Notes: generated by a model from the letters alone, not told the origin. A stretch of DNA of 64,000 nt from Hygrophila difformis (GCA_030278955.1 JAOANR010000003.1:58459628-58523627), one strand, 5' to 3'. Positions 46,293 through 59,237 are shown, numbered from the stretch's first letter. Program-made: numbers and translations.

Positions 46293-46959
46293 TATTGAAA
46301 TTGAATTGAAAAACAATTATTTAGGAACGAAGTGAGTATAAATTAAGTAATGTAAAATCACACTCCATAGAAAATGGAAAAAAAATTAATGTAATTAATG
46401 ATGTATGAAATTCCACCCAGTCTACTTTCACTATATAGTAGTATGCAATATATGTTTATTTAACCAATGCCTTGAATAATTTAGGGTCAGAGTTTAGTAT
46501 ATTATTTTCTTTATTATAAGTGTATGTATGTATATATAAGACGTGTAGTTGAATTCCAAGATGATTGGCAACCTTACTGGTTATCCAAACAACCTTATAA
46601 ATTTACAGAAAATGATTGGGTAACTTTTAGAATGGGCAACCTATACATACTATATCACCAATCCGGTTACGGTACAACCCCTTTAAGAGCCTTTAGGTGC
46701 AGGTATCACAAAAAAAGTATCTCTCATCACCAAATACATCTCTGAGCATCACATTTTTGACATTACACAACATATCTCTTCCAACACATAAAATACACTA
46801 TTTCATACATCACACAACACAACTCCCACATCACACACATGGTGGTTGTATGTGCAACCACCTGCATACTAACCCCTTCCCTATATCACTATTTGGTTGG
46901 GTAATTTTGGGGTATATTAATTTTTTTTTATTATTATTATAAGATGTATAGTCAAATTT
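46293..46959. other. Intergenic region left of the plus-strand LINE
   Basis: AT-rich, no gene seen. It holds the CATCAC-rich repeat copy at 46659-46881, listed separately. Confidence 0.4.
46659..46881 (+). repeat. CATCAC/ACACAAC-rich dispersed repeat, copy 1
   Basis: About 220 bp from caatccggttacggtacaac to ctgcatactaacccc. A second, inverted copy lies at 63020-63241, roughly 80 percent identical by eye. The internal word gtggttg..tgtgcaaccac is palindromic. Class unknown; probably a MITE. Confidence 0.7.
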
Positions 46960-47059
46960 TGAGAGAATTAAATCAATCAAATTAAAAACTTCAAATGACC
47001 TCTGGCGAAAAGTGCGAAACAGAAACCCTATCACCTTTTCACGTTTTGAACTCCGGCCA

Positions 47060-48101
47060 TGGGCCAGCCTCCTACCATGATGCTACTATGGGAGACTCGT
47101 CTTCTGTTGCGTGGTTGTGCTACCCTGTCAAACTGGGGATGATCTTCACAAAGCTAATATGGCAACTGTGAATCGTGAGGGGGCAAACGCTCGATGTCCC
47201 CAAGTTCGTTTTGATGCTTCGATTCTTGAGGCATTTTACTCACCATGGAAGATACGGTGGTAATCAAGGCTCTTGGAATATTTGTGGGTTTCCTAGCAAT
47301 GAAAGACATACTTACTCGGGCATGGAAGTTAGAAAAACATTTCGACCTATTGGATGCTGGAGATGGATGCTACATGGTAAGGTTTGAGTTGGATTCCGAC
47401 CGGGAAAAAGTATAACGAATGGTCCGTGGATAATATTTGATCATTGCTTATCTGTGATGCGGTGGGATTTAGATTTTAATCCTGAAACTTCTAAGGTAAA
47501 TACTATTTGGGTTAGGGTCCTTGGACTAAAGCAGGCATTCTATACAGTGAGTGGGCTTCGAGTTATTGCTTCCGCTGTTGGGAAGCTGATCAAAGTGGAC
47601 CGTAACACCCTGGCCTTTTCTAGGGGACGATATGCTTGGGCTTGCGTCGAGATCAATTTAGACGAACCCCTTTTGGGACAGATCGACGTGGAAGGAAAAA
47701 TTGTTAAGGTGGCGTATGAAAGCCTCTATTTGGTTTGCATGGGATGTGCAAGATACGGGCATCTTCAAGCTCAATGTCCGAAGCGGGGTGCTTCTTCGGG
47801 GGTTCAAGGTGTAGCTTCGGGGTTTCATCCAGAGGCGGCAGATGAGCCTAAGCAGCCAGTTGAGAAGACGGGAGAAACTAGGGTTTCTGAAGTGCCTAAA
47901 GTGGATAGTGGAAAAATTTGTGAGTCAATGGCTGGTGTTGCAGCCGTGGAGGAATCCTCAACTACAACGACACGCACTGTCATGGACAAGGATAATGATG
48001 AATTAGGTGTTGGAGACTGGATGTTGTTCAAAGACGTAAGCCTAGAAAGAAATTTCTGGAAAAAGATACCAGGCTGCAAGGAAGTGGGCCACAGGCTATG
48101 A
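47060..48101 (+). pseudogene. LINE ORF1 remnant (DUF4283, CCHC-type zinc knuckle)
   Basis: The longest open piece is 47454-48101 (WDLDFNPETSKVNTIWVRVLGL, typical DUF4283 continuation) with the knuckle CMGCARYGHLQAQC near residue 95. Upstream sequence from about 47060 continues the similarity in other frames, so the ORF is broken. Such ORF1 proteins bind the element RNA. Confidence 0.7.
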
Positions 48102-48380
48102 AGCTTAATAAGTTTATACATTCTCCACTTAGACTAAAAAAGGGTGGGGGAAGTAATGAAACTAAGGATATAGGCCCAGCTTATCTTGATCAGAGAACTC
48201 AATCCCGAGATGGTGCTAGAATTCCTCCTGGTAAGGGAAAGGTTCCAATCAGGGCTAACCACATCTTTCAATGATTCAGATGGAGAAGCATGCAGACAAC
48301 TCGAATGACCACGGAGGTACTCATGCATTGTTTGCTAGGGTTTTGGCTGATGCACTATCTCCTTATCAACCAGAAGATGG

Positions 48381-51300
48381 ATGGCAAAGAGGTTAGCTAT
48401 CAAGGACGTCCCTAGTGCTATGGAGACTCAGACGGAACCGTCCTCACCACATGACCTGTCTGGAATTGCTTGGAAGAAAGATGAGGCTTCCTTGACACAG
48501 CGGGGTAACCTATTACAACCTCTTAAAGTGTTTATGGAATTCCACAACTTTAAAATTTTGGCCTGGAATATAGGATGTATTAATAGTCTTTCTACAAGAA
48601 GGATTCTTGAGGATTTATTAAGTTATTATAGTCCTGATATGATAGCTATATTTGAACCCCAAATTCCATTTTCTAGATTGCATAGCTTCTTGCTAAAGGT
48701 TGGTTATGATAAAATTTGCATTAGCGAAGTGGTAAGGCGATCGGGGGGAATTTGGTTGTTGATGAAAATTAGAATTTTAATTCAGGTTGATAAGTTCAAG
48801 GAGTTTGATCGTATGATTATTGTGAACTTGTGTAAGGGAAACACTTCTTGGTTTTGACTGTTCTCTACGCTTCTCTACATTATCAAGAAAGAAGGAGGAA
48901 TGGGCTCCGGGTTATAGAGCCGTCAGGTCAAATAGAAGGGCCTTGGGCGGTCGTCGGGGACTGGAATCAGATTATGTGTTCGGATGAGGTGAGAGATGGC
49001 ATGTATAATGTTGCATGTGCTGAAGAACCGGGGTCGGTGATTTATGATTGCGGCCTCACGATTGTGAACAGACAAGGAAGCGGATTCCCATGGGCTCTCC
49101 CACTTGGAGATGGCCACCACATATTTAAAAGGTTAGATCGTTGCATGGTTAACCTTCAATGGATTGACCTATTTCCTTTGGGGTTTACTCGGATTCTCCA
49201 TCTTCTGGGATCGGATCACACGCCTTTACTATTGAGGTGTGGGCTAGAATTAACAAATTGTATGCCACCCCCATTTCTTTGGGAGGCATCCTGGGCATAT
49301 ATGGACAACTATCATGAAGTGGTTGCAAATTCATGGAGCTTAGTAGAAGAGGATGTGAATAGGAAACTTACCAATGTCAAATCGGCTTCTTTGGAATTTA
49401 AACACAGGGTCTGTTGGTAATCTGCATTGGTGGAAGGTGAAGTTAAAAAAGAGGTCAGAGGGGATTGCTCGAGCCTTAGAAAAAGTGGACTCCTGTAGAC
49501 TTATAATTCTGGAAGGCCAATTGAAAAGGGAGTATGACAATATTCTTTATGAAGAGGAAATGAAGTGGTTTCTTTGGGGATATGAATACTGTTTATTTCC
49601 ATGCAAAAGCCAAAACGAAAAGAAATAAGGAAAGGATCCACGGAGTTTACTTACCTTCTAGAGCATGGTGTGACGATGACAATAGGCTGCGCGAAACTGC
49701 TAGGGATTACTACAAGACTTTATTCGCTTCACGAGTCAACACTACTCAAATTAACACGGAAGCTTCACAAGATTCGTTGGAGGTTTCTTCATTACCCCCC
49801 ATCATGGAAGAGAATGCTAATAAATTGCTGAATGAGGTCACTTCTGAAGAGGTTTCTGCAGCGGTGTTTGACATAAATCCTTTATCGGCCCCCAGGCCGG
49901 ATGGTTTCCCTGGACTTTTCTTCAAAAACTATTGGGACATTGTGGGAGCGTCCGTTGTGGAATTTGTTCACCAGATGACACAACAGCGGACGTTATTGCC
50001 AGAAACTACTAAGGCCCACCTATGCTTGATTCTGAAAATAGCTCAGTCGACAACAATGAAACACTTTCGTCCTATAACACTGTGTAATGTGTTATACAAA
50101 ATACTCCCTCTGTCCCATTAATTCTGTCTCAAAACTTTTGGAGACGTCGTCCAATGCACTTGTTTAACAGTCAATATCTTAAAATATATAAAAGTAAAGA
50201 TTCTATAAAATATATATTCTAAAACTATGCGAAATGACAGATCCAACAAGATCTCACTTGACTATATTTTTCTTATATAATTGTAAAAATAAGTTAGGTC
50301 AAACAAGCACTATGAACAGTGTAAAAAGTCAAAATGGGACACAAATACATGATGGAGGGAGCATTAACTAAGACAATTGTGAACCGTATCCGGCCTCTCA
50401 TGAAGGAGATTATCTCCCCACAACAATCGGCATTTATTCCAGGTCGTGGTACGATAGATAATGCCATCACTCTTCAAGAAATTATGGGGCATTTAACTGG
50501 CAGTCGAGCGCATATGAAGGCAGTAGTTTTAAAAATAGATATAGAAAAGCCTATAAAAATGTTCATTGGGACTTCCTTCACCAATGATTAATAGAGTTGG
50601 CGTTCCCTCATGTGTTTATTCAGTTGGTTATGAGGTGTGTCTCTTCTCCATCATACACAATTCTGTGGAATGGTTCTCAGCTTGAAGAAATTTGCCCTGG
50701 CAAGGGGCTACGACAAGGGGATCCCCTATCAACATATCTCATTATTATTGTCATGGATAAATTCTCGTTGATGATCACCCGTCTTGTCGAAAAGAATCTA
50801 TGGCTACCTGTTAGGCTCCTGCCCAATAATGTGGATATATCTTATATGCTTTTCGAGGACGGCATAATAATGTGTTTTATGATAGATCGAGGGAGTATTG
50901 ATACCATTGCACAGTTTCTTCGCTCCTTTGAACATAAATCTTGTCTCAAACTTAATCTGTTAAAGTCATCTATCTTTATTCCCCTTATGTTGAGAACAAG
51001 GACCATGACTAGATTTTATCTTCTATGGGCATGCCAGCTATGTCAAACATATGGAATTATTTAGGATTTCCCATGATTAAAGGTCGTAGAAAACGCCTGG
51101 ACTTTACTTTCATCTTGGACAAAGTGGATGCCCTGATGGAAGAATGGTTAGCAAGTTGCTAAATAAATATGGTAGTCGCACATTATGTCAATCCGTGCTA
51201 GCTGCCATTCCAACATACTATATGCAGCTTCATTGGATGTCGGAGTCCATTTGCAATAATATAGATAAGTGAGTAAATCGATTTCTTTGGAAATATCGGA

Positions 51301-52816
51301 ATGGTATGGGGCTTCACCTGATCTAGTGGGATAGGGTGGCTTCATCTCGTGCAACCGGGGGTCTGGGATTGAGACGGGCTCGTTTTTTGAATGTTGGCAA
51401 GATTATCTGGGGGATGCTGCATTCTCCCATCAAACCTTGGGATCGGATTCTTATGGGTGATTTCTCTTCAATGGATCTTACCATTAAAGCTACTGGTTTT
51501 AAGCAATCAAATATGATGAAGGCTATCAGTAAAGTGGTACCACTTCTTCGATTTGGGTTCACTATGCGGCTGGGCAAGGGAATGTCTCGCATTCGTGAAC
51601 TTGATGGTGGAATAGCTGCCAATTGGGATCTCTTATGCCATTTGTTGACATCCATGATATACATTTAAAAGTATGTGACGTTGTGAAAGAAGGGAAATGG
51701 GATTGGCAGGAGGTTTATACTTGGGTTCCGGATGATATCTTAAAATCCATCTGTGCTTTGCCCCCTCCTTTCTTACACTCGTTGATTCCAGACAGCTGGA
51801 ATTGGACAAGGACCCTACAGGAAAATACACGGTCCAATCAGCGCACTCCTTCCTCGGATGTGAGAAGTTTAATGAACAAGGATAAAAGTGGATATGGCAG
51901 GTTGGTATTCCGGGAAAAATAGGATTTCTCCTATGACTGATATGTCACAATTCTCTCCTATTAAATGAAATTCGGTCTAGGAGACATTTGGCTACATCTC
52001 CCCCTTTCTTTCCTATGTGGTGTAGCTGAGGAAAGCTGGAGCCACACTTTCTTCTACTGCCCTTAGTTGCAACATGTTTGGAAGTGTCTTAAAATCCAAG
52101 TCCCTCATGATTGTGAGGATATCCTAACTTCAAAGATAAGGGTTTTCCTCCATCGGATGTTGAAGTATTTTAGAGGGATCTTCCTCGTTACAATCTAGGC
52201 TATTTGGTTAGAAAGGAATGCGCGGGTTTTCCGGGACAAACGCAAACCTGCTTGGCTGTTAATAAGAGAAATTCAGAGTATGCACAACGACGTGAAGAGG
52301 GCTACGATGGGAGCTACATCTCATCTGCGACAGATTCGACTGGTTCACTGGAACATGCTGGGGGGGGGGGGGGGGTTGGACAAATTCTACATGTGGATGG
52401 CAGTGTCTTAGGAAACTCGGGGCGTGCGGGTTTTGGGTTTGTCTTGCATGATCAAGATGGACAATGGTTGGGAGGCGGATATGGATTTTTAGGAGTCGCA
52501 ACTAACACATTTTCCGAGCTCGTAGCCATTGCATATGGATCGGAATTTGCTGTTAGTAGAAATATTCTACATTTGTGTTGTTACACTGATTCCCTCGCTG
52601 CCATTTACTCCCTTCACAAATGGGATCAGTTTCATCCATATGCTGTGACTTTCCAGAAGATTGAAAATTTAAGAACAGATTTTGCTTCATGTCGCATCCA
52701 ACACGTTCTCCAGGAAGGAAACATGGTGGCAGACGGACTTGCTAAACGAGGGGCATCAATTGAAGACTTCTACACCACGTGGGCTTTCCCGCCAGATCTT
52801 GTGAGAAGGGAATTAC
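48381..52816 (+). pseudogene. LINE ORF2 remnant (endonuclease-RT-RNase H)
   Basis: Endonuclease from about 48540 (FKILAWNIGCINS, GDWNQIMCSDEVRDG, GSDHTPLLLRC) is split at 48855; RT pieces run from 49582 (APRPDGFPGLFFKNYWD, HFRPITLCNVLYK), interrupted by a Stowaway MITE, to QSAFIPGRGTIDNAI and GLRQGDPLSTYL. The catalytic ADD box is replaced by FEDG (about 50853-50864), so the RT is dead. RNase H is the best-preserved part (52204-52816: LHVDGSVLGNSGRAGFGFVL, VLQEGNMVADGLAKRGA), preceded by a G-run at 52361-52375. Confidence 0.82.
50104..50361. mobile_element. Stowaway MITE inside the LINE ORF2
   Basis: Left end CTCCCTCTGTCCC, right end GGAGGGAG. TA precedes the left end, while the right flank reads CA (mutated). 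It separates NVLYK from ALTKTIVNRI of the RT and therefore postdates the LINE. Confidence 0.8.
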
Positions 52817-53534
52817 TAGGGGTGAAAGTGAGACGGAAAATTTCTATCTCATCCGATGCCGTATTCGATTTTATTCGAATTTAAATTCGAATTTTGCTAT
52901 CCGGTGGATATTTTGTGGATACGGATAAGGATACAGATATTTAAAAGTGGATACGAGACCAGATATGGGATTGCAAATATCCGTCCGTATCCAAAAAATC
53001 CGAATATCATGCGGATATTGTCCTAATGTCTGGATATTTATTTATATATATTAAATATAAAATAAATAAATAATATTTGTATAATCTATTAACTATTAAA
53101 AAGTTAGACTAACTTTCCAATTACTCTGTACTCTATGTGAATTAGAAAAAATCAAATCGATTACATTATTAGGTTCTTTGCATTTTAATTGTAGTATGTA
53201 GCATTTTGTGGTGATAGTATTTGGATATTTTCAACTGAATAACTGATAATCTTGGAAAATTGAAATACTCAATATAGCTTACGTAATATATAATACTTAT
53301 GATTTATCTTAAAAAATTCATTTTAAAATTATTTTTAAAAATATTACGATTATCTAATTATTTTATCTGTTAAAATTCGAATATGTTATATATTTGTCAT
53401 GTATCCGTATTCCAAATTATTCGAACTCGTATTTATATCCGGTCTATTCGTATTCGATTCTTTTGACAAAAAAAATATGGGATATGATACGGGAAGAGTA
53501 TTATCCGCCCGTATCCGTCCCGCTTTCACCGCTA
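52817..53534. mobile_element. hAT-type MITE inside the LINE 3' end
   Basis: The ends TAGGGGTGAAAGTGAGACGG and the inverted CCGTCCCGCTTTCACCGCTA are flanked by perfect 8-bp duplications GGAATTAC (52809-52816, 53535-53542). AT-rich interior with gtatccg-type words. It supplies the last codons of the open RNase H frame, so that C-terminus is not original. Confidence 0.85.
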
Positions 53535-53681
53535 GGAATTACAGACGGATGCACTAGGCGTGTGGTTCCCGTGCATCTAAGTCCTTATTTTGTTACAACT
53601 TTTTCAGTTTGGGCTTTGTTTTCATTTTTTCTTTTTCCCTTTGTTAACTGGCTTCGGCTTAAAAAAAAAATGAGAGAATTA

Positions 53682-54249
53682 CAACTTATTGGTTAGTTAA
53701 CCACTCAAAAAGAAATAATTGGGCAACCTTTAGGCTGGACAACCCTTTACACATGGTACTATAAGGGTTGAGTAATTTAAAAATATGGGTTCAACATATA
53801 TATATTTCTGATTACTGAAATTAATATTTATTATTTAAATTTTAAATTATTTTTAATATACATTTTAAAAACTAATATTTATTATTTAAAATTATAAATT
53901 ATTTTTAATATGCGCTATCCGCTCGCCAATCTATCAACATCCAAACATCCTGATAGTATTAAGGATCTCCGAGGGCACTAACTTTTTACCCCTGGGGAAA
54001 TGCTAAACACGAATTGAACTGAATAAGGCCCATAACAACCTAACGTGATTAACAAGGCCCTTATGAGATTCGATCATACCCAGTGGTGATCCATATCATA
54101 AAATCGGCCCAACAACTAAATCATTTTGCCGCACACGGCACACGACAGGCTGAGCTGAGGCAAATATAGATGGGCACGCACGCTACCAAATCTGAGCCGT
54201 TCATTTATCCACGATCCACATCCAATCACCTACCACTTCAAATCCACGG
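53682..54249. other. Intergenic region before the bZIP gene
   Basis: AT-rich, no gene. GGGCAACCTTTAGGCTGGACAACC near 53725 resembles 46615-46640 in the same orientation, a possible dispersed repeat split by the LINE. Confidence 0.35.
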
Positions 54250-55045
54250 TGGACACCACATCGGCACTCTCTCTCCTCCTCCTCTCTCGTCTTCCCAACT
54301 CCCCCCCCGACAGATCCTCAAGACAACGACACAGCCAATTCGCCGATCTCCCCATCAAAGCCCTAATTTTCATTCCCCTAAGCTTCCCCAATTTTGCTCA
54401 CCAATAACCTATTGAATACTTTTTCCAAATTTGCCAGAAATCGAGTGTTTTTTCGTTGTTTTTTGCACTTTACCCTTTTCAATTGGGAAGGTCGTTTGAA
54501 TTCTCGTTGACGGTTGAAAAAGAGCCGGCGTTCGAGTTTTTTCTGTTGCTGGTTCAGATTTTCCGAGTTGGGATTGCTTTTATGTGCGGTATTGCTTCCA
54601 AATAATTTTTTTTCTTTACCTGAAGTGTGTTAATTGTTTTGTTTTAATCATGTAAGACCGCTGTGCTAATGTTGATTAATGTGAATTTTCATGAAATTTA
54701 ATTCGGTGTTTTAGTTATCCTCATTTCTGGTTGAAGTGATTTCAATTGTATTGATTTTATGTGGTTAATTCGTTGCTCAATATTGCGTTGGGGATTTACT
54801 GTGTGGGAAACTGTAGCTGATATAAGAATTGATGACCAATTGGTTGACGAGTGTTGTTTTCATCAGAACACTTTATGAAGCATGTCTATAATGATTTGCT
54901 GTATTAGTCTAGTAAGGGGTCTGATCTGTGCATTAGCTTATCTATTTTTTGTTGACTCTTTTCCTGTATTGTATAGTTGGTAATAGCATACATATCTGTG
55001 ACAGGATGGTAGAGTGATATAGGGAAAAAGATTTTTAGTTACAAC
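54250..55045 (+). promoter_or_regulatory. Leader region of the bZIP gene with probable 5' UTR intron
   Basis: A CT-rich tract (CTCTCTCTCCTCCTCCTCTC near 54269) typical of plant leaders is followed by a T-rich, intron-like stretch ending in an acceptor-like CTGTGACAG at 55004. The leader after it contains a tiny upstream frame, ATG GTA GAG TGA (55006-55017), before the main ATG at 55046. The transcription start was not determined. Confidence 0.45.
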
Positions 55046-58000
55046 ATGGGAAGTAGCGATGCTGATAAATCCTCCAAAGAGGGTAAAGAAGCGAAGGAGC
55101 CAAAAACTCCTACAGCACAGGTTATTATATGTAGGGTTCATTTATAAGTTGTTGGTCATCTCACAGTTCAAAAAGTTCACCAGTTTTGGGTATTTCAGGA
55201 GCATACGTCAGCTGTTTCTGGTATGGTTCATCCCGATTGGTCTGGGTTTCAGGTTAAAATAAAGACACTTGAATGATTTCCCTTTCTGATAAATGTTTTT
55301 TGCACCTGTTGATTTTATGGTTTTCTCTTTCCAGGCATATTCTCCCATGCCTCCACCTGGATTCTTGGCATCAAGTCCACAGACGCACCCTTACATGTGG
55401 GGAGTTCAGGTATTCTAATTTCTAATTTTGCAAGTTTGATTTAACTTATAATCATTGCCTGCCACTCTGCCAGTCAGACTTTGCAAATTCACGTGCTAGC
55501 ACGTAATATCCCTATACAGAGACAATGCCGTTAGTGCATGATTAATATGTAACTCTTCCTAGACATGGCTCATTTATGATAAAAGGAAGCACTTCAGTTT
55601 CAGTATTGCTTTAACTTTCCTTGTTTTGCTCTCACCCCCACCCCCTCTGTCTTTATGGATATTCTCTTTCATATGCTTTCTTACGAGGATTTGGAGTAGT
55701 ATTTGCATATTTTGGTAGAGAGGTTGACAGATTATAACAATTCCTGCTAATTTGCAGTTAATTTAAGTGGGGTTCTTATTCTGTTAGAACACCTAAATTT
55801 GTTGATAAGTTGCTTGAGATAGTTACTGAAGTATTTGAGTGTTAGTTGCCCTCGCACCATGAATATGCCAATTAAATCCACTTGAGAGTCATTCTAGTGC
55901 AATAAAGGCGCAATTAATTCTGAATCCATCATTAGATCATGAGAGGTTGTTTGGGAAAGTTGAATTCGTATTATGATTTTTTGCATGAGATCAACATATT
56001 TCAAGAAGATGGAAATCTTGTCGTGTAATGCAGATTGATAGGGATTCAGTACTTGGTCATCTTAAAGGTTTAGGTGCATTACTGAGAAATTTTACCACCT
56101 GTCACCTCTGAGTCTTTTCTTATCTAATTGTTTTTGTTATAGAGGAATGACTTGGTTAAATCCATTGTTGAAGCAATAATAAAATCTATGGGCGAAAGTA
56201 AATTGACTCAGTGTTTTGGTTGTCAATGAACACTTGGGTTGGAGCCAATGTGAATTCCAATGTCAAACAAAGCAATCCTATCCTGTGCATAATCCACACA
56301 ATGGGGAAGTTTGGGAGCGAGCGAATCCGCTAGCAGATAGCAGATTCAAAGATCAGATTGTCTAACAGTTCTCTTTCCGTATCCGCTAACTCCCAAACAT
56401 CCCCAATATTCATTCCGCAATTCATTTTTTGGTTCATCTTTACAAAATTCTTTAAACGAATAACTGTCACTTTTGCTGGTTGCAGCAATTTATCCCACCA
56501 CCTTATGGCACACCACCACATCCATATGTCGCCATGTATCCCCATGGGGGCATGTATGCGCATCCAACTATGGCACCGGTATTTCACTACTTTTTATTGG
56601 ATTACATTCATTAGAACCCACTCCTGAACATAAATGCACCTAACATTATGTGCCTTAAAACATTTTTAGGGCTCCTATCCTTTCAGCCCTTTTGCAATGC
56701 CTTCTCCTAATGGTATCGTTGAAGCCTCGGTGAGTCAATGTAGCCTTCTTTTTCTTTTCCTCTTCGATATTCTTTTTCATGTGACTTATTGGAAACCTTT
56801 CCCAAATGTATGTGATGAAGGGCAATACTCATGGTGTGGATATGGATGGCAAATCATCTGAGGCAAAAGGAAAACTACCAATCAAAAGATCCAGGGGAAG
56901 TTTGGGCAGTTTGAATATGATTACTGGGAAGAATAATGAAGCTGGTAAAACATCTGATGCCAATGCAAATGGTGCACATTCTAAAAGGTATTCAACATAT
57001 CCATAAGTAATCAAGTGAAGAGACACATATAATTTAGAAATTATGTTTGTAATGTATAAGGATGCACTCTCTAGAATTTTTGCATTGTTCTTTGACGAAG
57101 TTACGTAAACTGAATTTTGATAGTTCCACTAATAGCCTAATACTCCACTTTTTTTTTACGCATTTTGCGGATCACGCTCCCTTTAGTCACTCTATTTTCT
57201 TTTAACTGTGTCCGAGCATTCCCATTTCTTTACAATCAGATTGAGTGACAAGTTGGACACATCTAAGTTCTAACTGTGTGAATGTATTTTATTTAATTTC
57301 TGTGTGCTTGATTTGCTATTTCAATCTCTTTTTCTGAAAAAAATATTGCAGTGTTGAGAGCGGCGGGAGTGTAGGTTCAAGCGAAGGAAGTGAGACAAAT
57401 TCTCAAAATGTAAGCTATAAAGAATACGGTATTTTACTTTTCTGCATAGACTCGTAGTAAATGAGTCCCATCCACATAGTCTATCCCACTCTGTTGTCAT
57501 TCGCTCCCTCTGAAGATACAATATGTTTTCTACTGGTGGACAACAGCCTATGGGATTGAAATTTGATAATAGAAGTAATACATTTTTTTATAGGGGATCC
57601 TTTAAATTGAATTGTCACTCTGATCTGAAATCCTTTCTGCGCAAGGATCAATGCGCAGTTTCTCTCTCAAACAAACAAATAGTGTGCAATGACTTAAAAC
57701 AGTATGTAAATTTGCAGTGGTTTTTGTATGGAGAAGCGAGAGAGATGTTCATTCTTTATTTCTTAACTTCATATTACTTCTAACAGGAATCCCAAGGGAA
57801 GTCTGGTGGACGACCTTACTCAGGTGAAATTTTTGAGAAAAATTAATTATTGTCTGATGATTATATTTTGTCTGATTATATAATTTCATGCTACAGAAGA
57901 AAGAGCTCAGAATGGAAGTGCTGCTCATAATGGCCAAAGTGGCACACCAACTGCACCTAATGCAATGGTGAGTCAAACTATGGCAATGATGCCAATGCCA

Positions 58001-59237
58001 GCAATGGGCGCTGTAAGTGGTGTTCCTGGTCCCACTACTAACTTAAATATCGGAATGGATTACTGGAGTGCTGCCACGCCATCTGCTATTCCTGCAATGC
58101 GGGGAAAGGTGCCTCCTACTCCAGTTGCAGGAGGAGTGGCTGCTCCTACCGGATCGCGAGAAGGCGCGCAGTCCCAACTCTGGATTCAGGTTTCCGTTTA
58201 TTTTCTTTGCCTAGTAATGTTTTATATATTTTAGATTTGGCTGAAAAGGATTTGCTTGTGCACTTGTCATCTACTGGCCCTACTTCATGATTGTGTTTAT
58301 TATATCGAGTCCTGATCCATTGATCAAGAATGCTAAAAAGCGATGTTTGTTGGTACCATATTTCACTGGGAAGATTTAATGAAAAGATTTTTATATGGAG
58401 ACTCCGAATGTGTATAGTAAGGTGTATCTCGGTTTCCTGTGAATTCAGGATGAAAGGGAGATCAAAAGACAGAGAAGAAAGCAATCAAACCGGGAATCTG
58501 CTCGTCGCTCCAGATTGCGCAAGCAGGTTGCTGTCACTGCCCATTTGATTCTTAGCATTGACAAAAAAATGTCAGTATATTGATCTCCCTTTTTGTATTG
58601 TACACTGAGTTTAGGCAGAATGTGATGAACTAGCCAAGCGTGCTGACGCACTGAAAGAAGAAAATGCATCTCTCAGGGCGGAGGTGGCTCAATTAAGGAG
58701 CAGCTATGAGCAACTTCTTTCTGAGAACGCATCTTTGAAGGTTTGAAATTTTCTACCAGGGATACCTTTCTGCCAATTAAAAATTTTCAGTGTATAGCAG
58801 AGCTACAAGTAAACTGATTGTTCATGAGGTTAGCCAGCTTGTATACATCCCATTCGATAAGCTTAACGCATGGGTGAAATAAGTGTTTCTTAAAGCGTTT
58901 AATACTCTTTAAATTGGAATAATTCGTCACAAACTACTACTCCTATTAGCCTTCACATGTCCACACAAATGGACCAAAAAAGAGTCTGAATTGTAGTAGT
59001 CTAAGGGATCATTTTCTCATCCATGAAGCTCGTTAACCAAGAGCACAATTTATGATTCAGTCTTCTTGAAGGCAATCTGGCATATGTTCTCATATTTCCC
59101 TTAAAAACCATTACTTAATACTTGCCTATGTTCTTGCATATTGCGCTTTACAGGAGAAACTCGATGAACGTCCTGGTCAAGATGATCCACGATGTAGTCG
59201 GGACAACCAAGCTGAAAACAGGAAGAGCGCACAGTAA
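55046..59237 (+). CDS. G-box-binding bZIP transcription factor (bZIP16/bZIP68 type)
   Basis: Twelve coding exons: 55046-55120, 55199-55252, 55335-55409, 56486-56578, 56670-56729, 56821-56987, 57352-57409, 57787-57823, 57897-58189, 58449-58526, 58615-58740, 59154-59237; phases agree, 1200 nt, 399 aa (the Arabidopsis pair is about 390-410 aa). The N-terminus is the Pro-rich MFMR region ([57 protein letters not shown]); [16 protein letters not shown] follows, then [11 protein letters not shown]. The basic region (305-330) has N-x7-R as NRESARRSR; leucine zipper heptads run from about 340 to 372. Members bind CACGTG and act in light, hormone and redox responses; the conserved cysteine after the basic region (about C333, QAECDEL), linked to redox control in the Arabidopsis proteins, is present. 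Confidence 0.93.
56303..56404. mobile_element. Short MITE in intron 3 of the bZIP gene
   Basis: 102 bp with ends GGGGAAGTTTGGGAGCGAGC and GCTAACTCCCAAACATCCCC, inverted, flanked by AAT on both sides. The interior resembles the element at 33371-33490. It lies about 80 bp before the exon 4 acceptor. Confidence 0.65.

Larger units (their letters stand above)
46971..53670 (+). mobile_element. L1-type LINE retrotransposon, plus strand, decayed
   Basis: An 11-bp target duplication TGAGAGAATTA (46960-46970, 53671-53681) and a terminal A10 tail (53661-53670) frame 6.7 kb. ORF1 has a DUF4283 region and zinc knuckle; ORF2 has endonuclease, RT and RNase H remnants. Two younger MITEs (50104-50361 and 52817-53534) are inserted. 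Many frameshifts; not active. Confidence 0.88.

Noticed and set aside
45654..46316. 160- to 220-codon Tyr/Arg-rich frames
   Set aside because: They only translate the GGTATACCG repeats of a TSD-flanked MITE.
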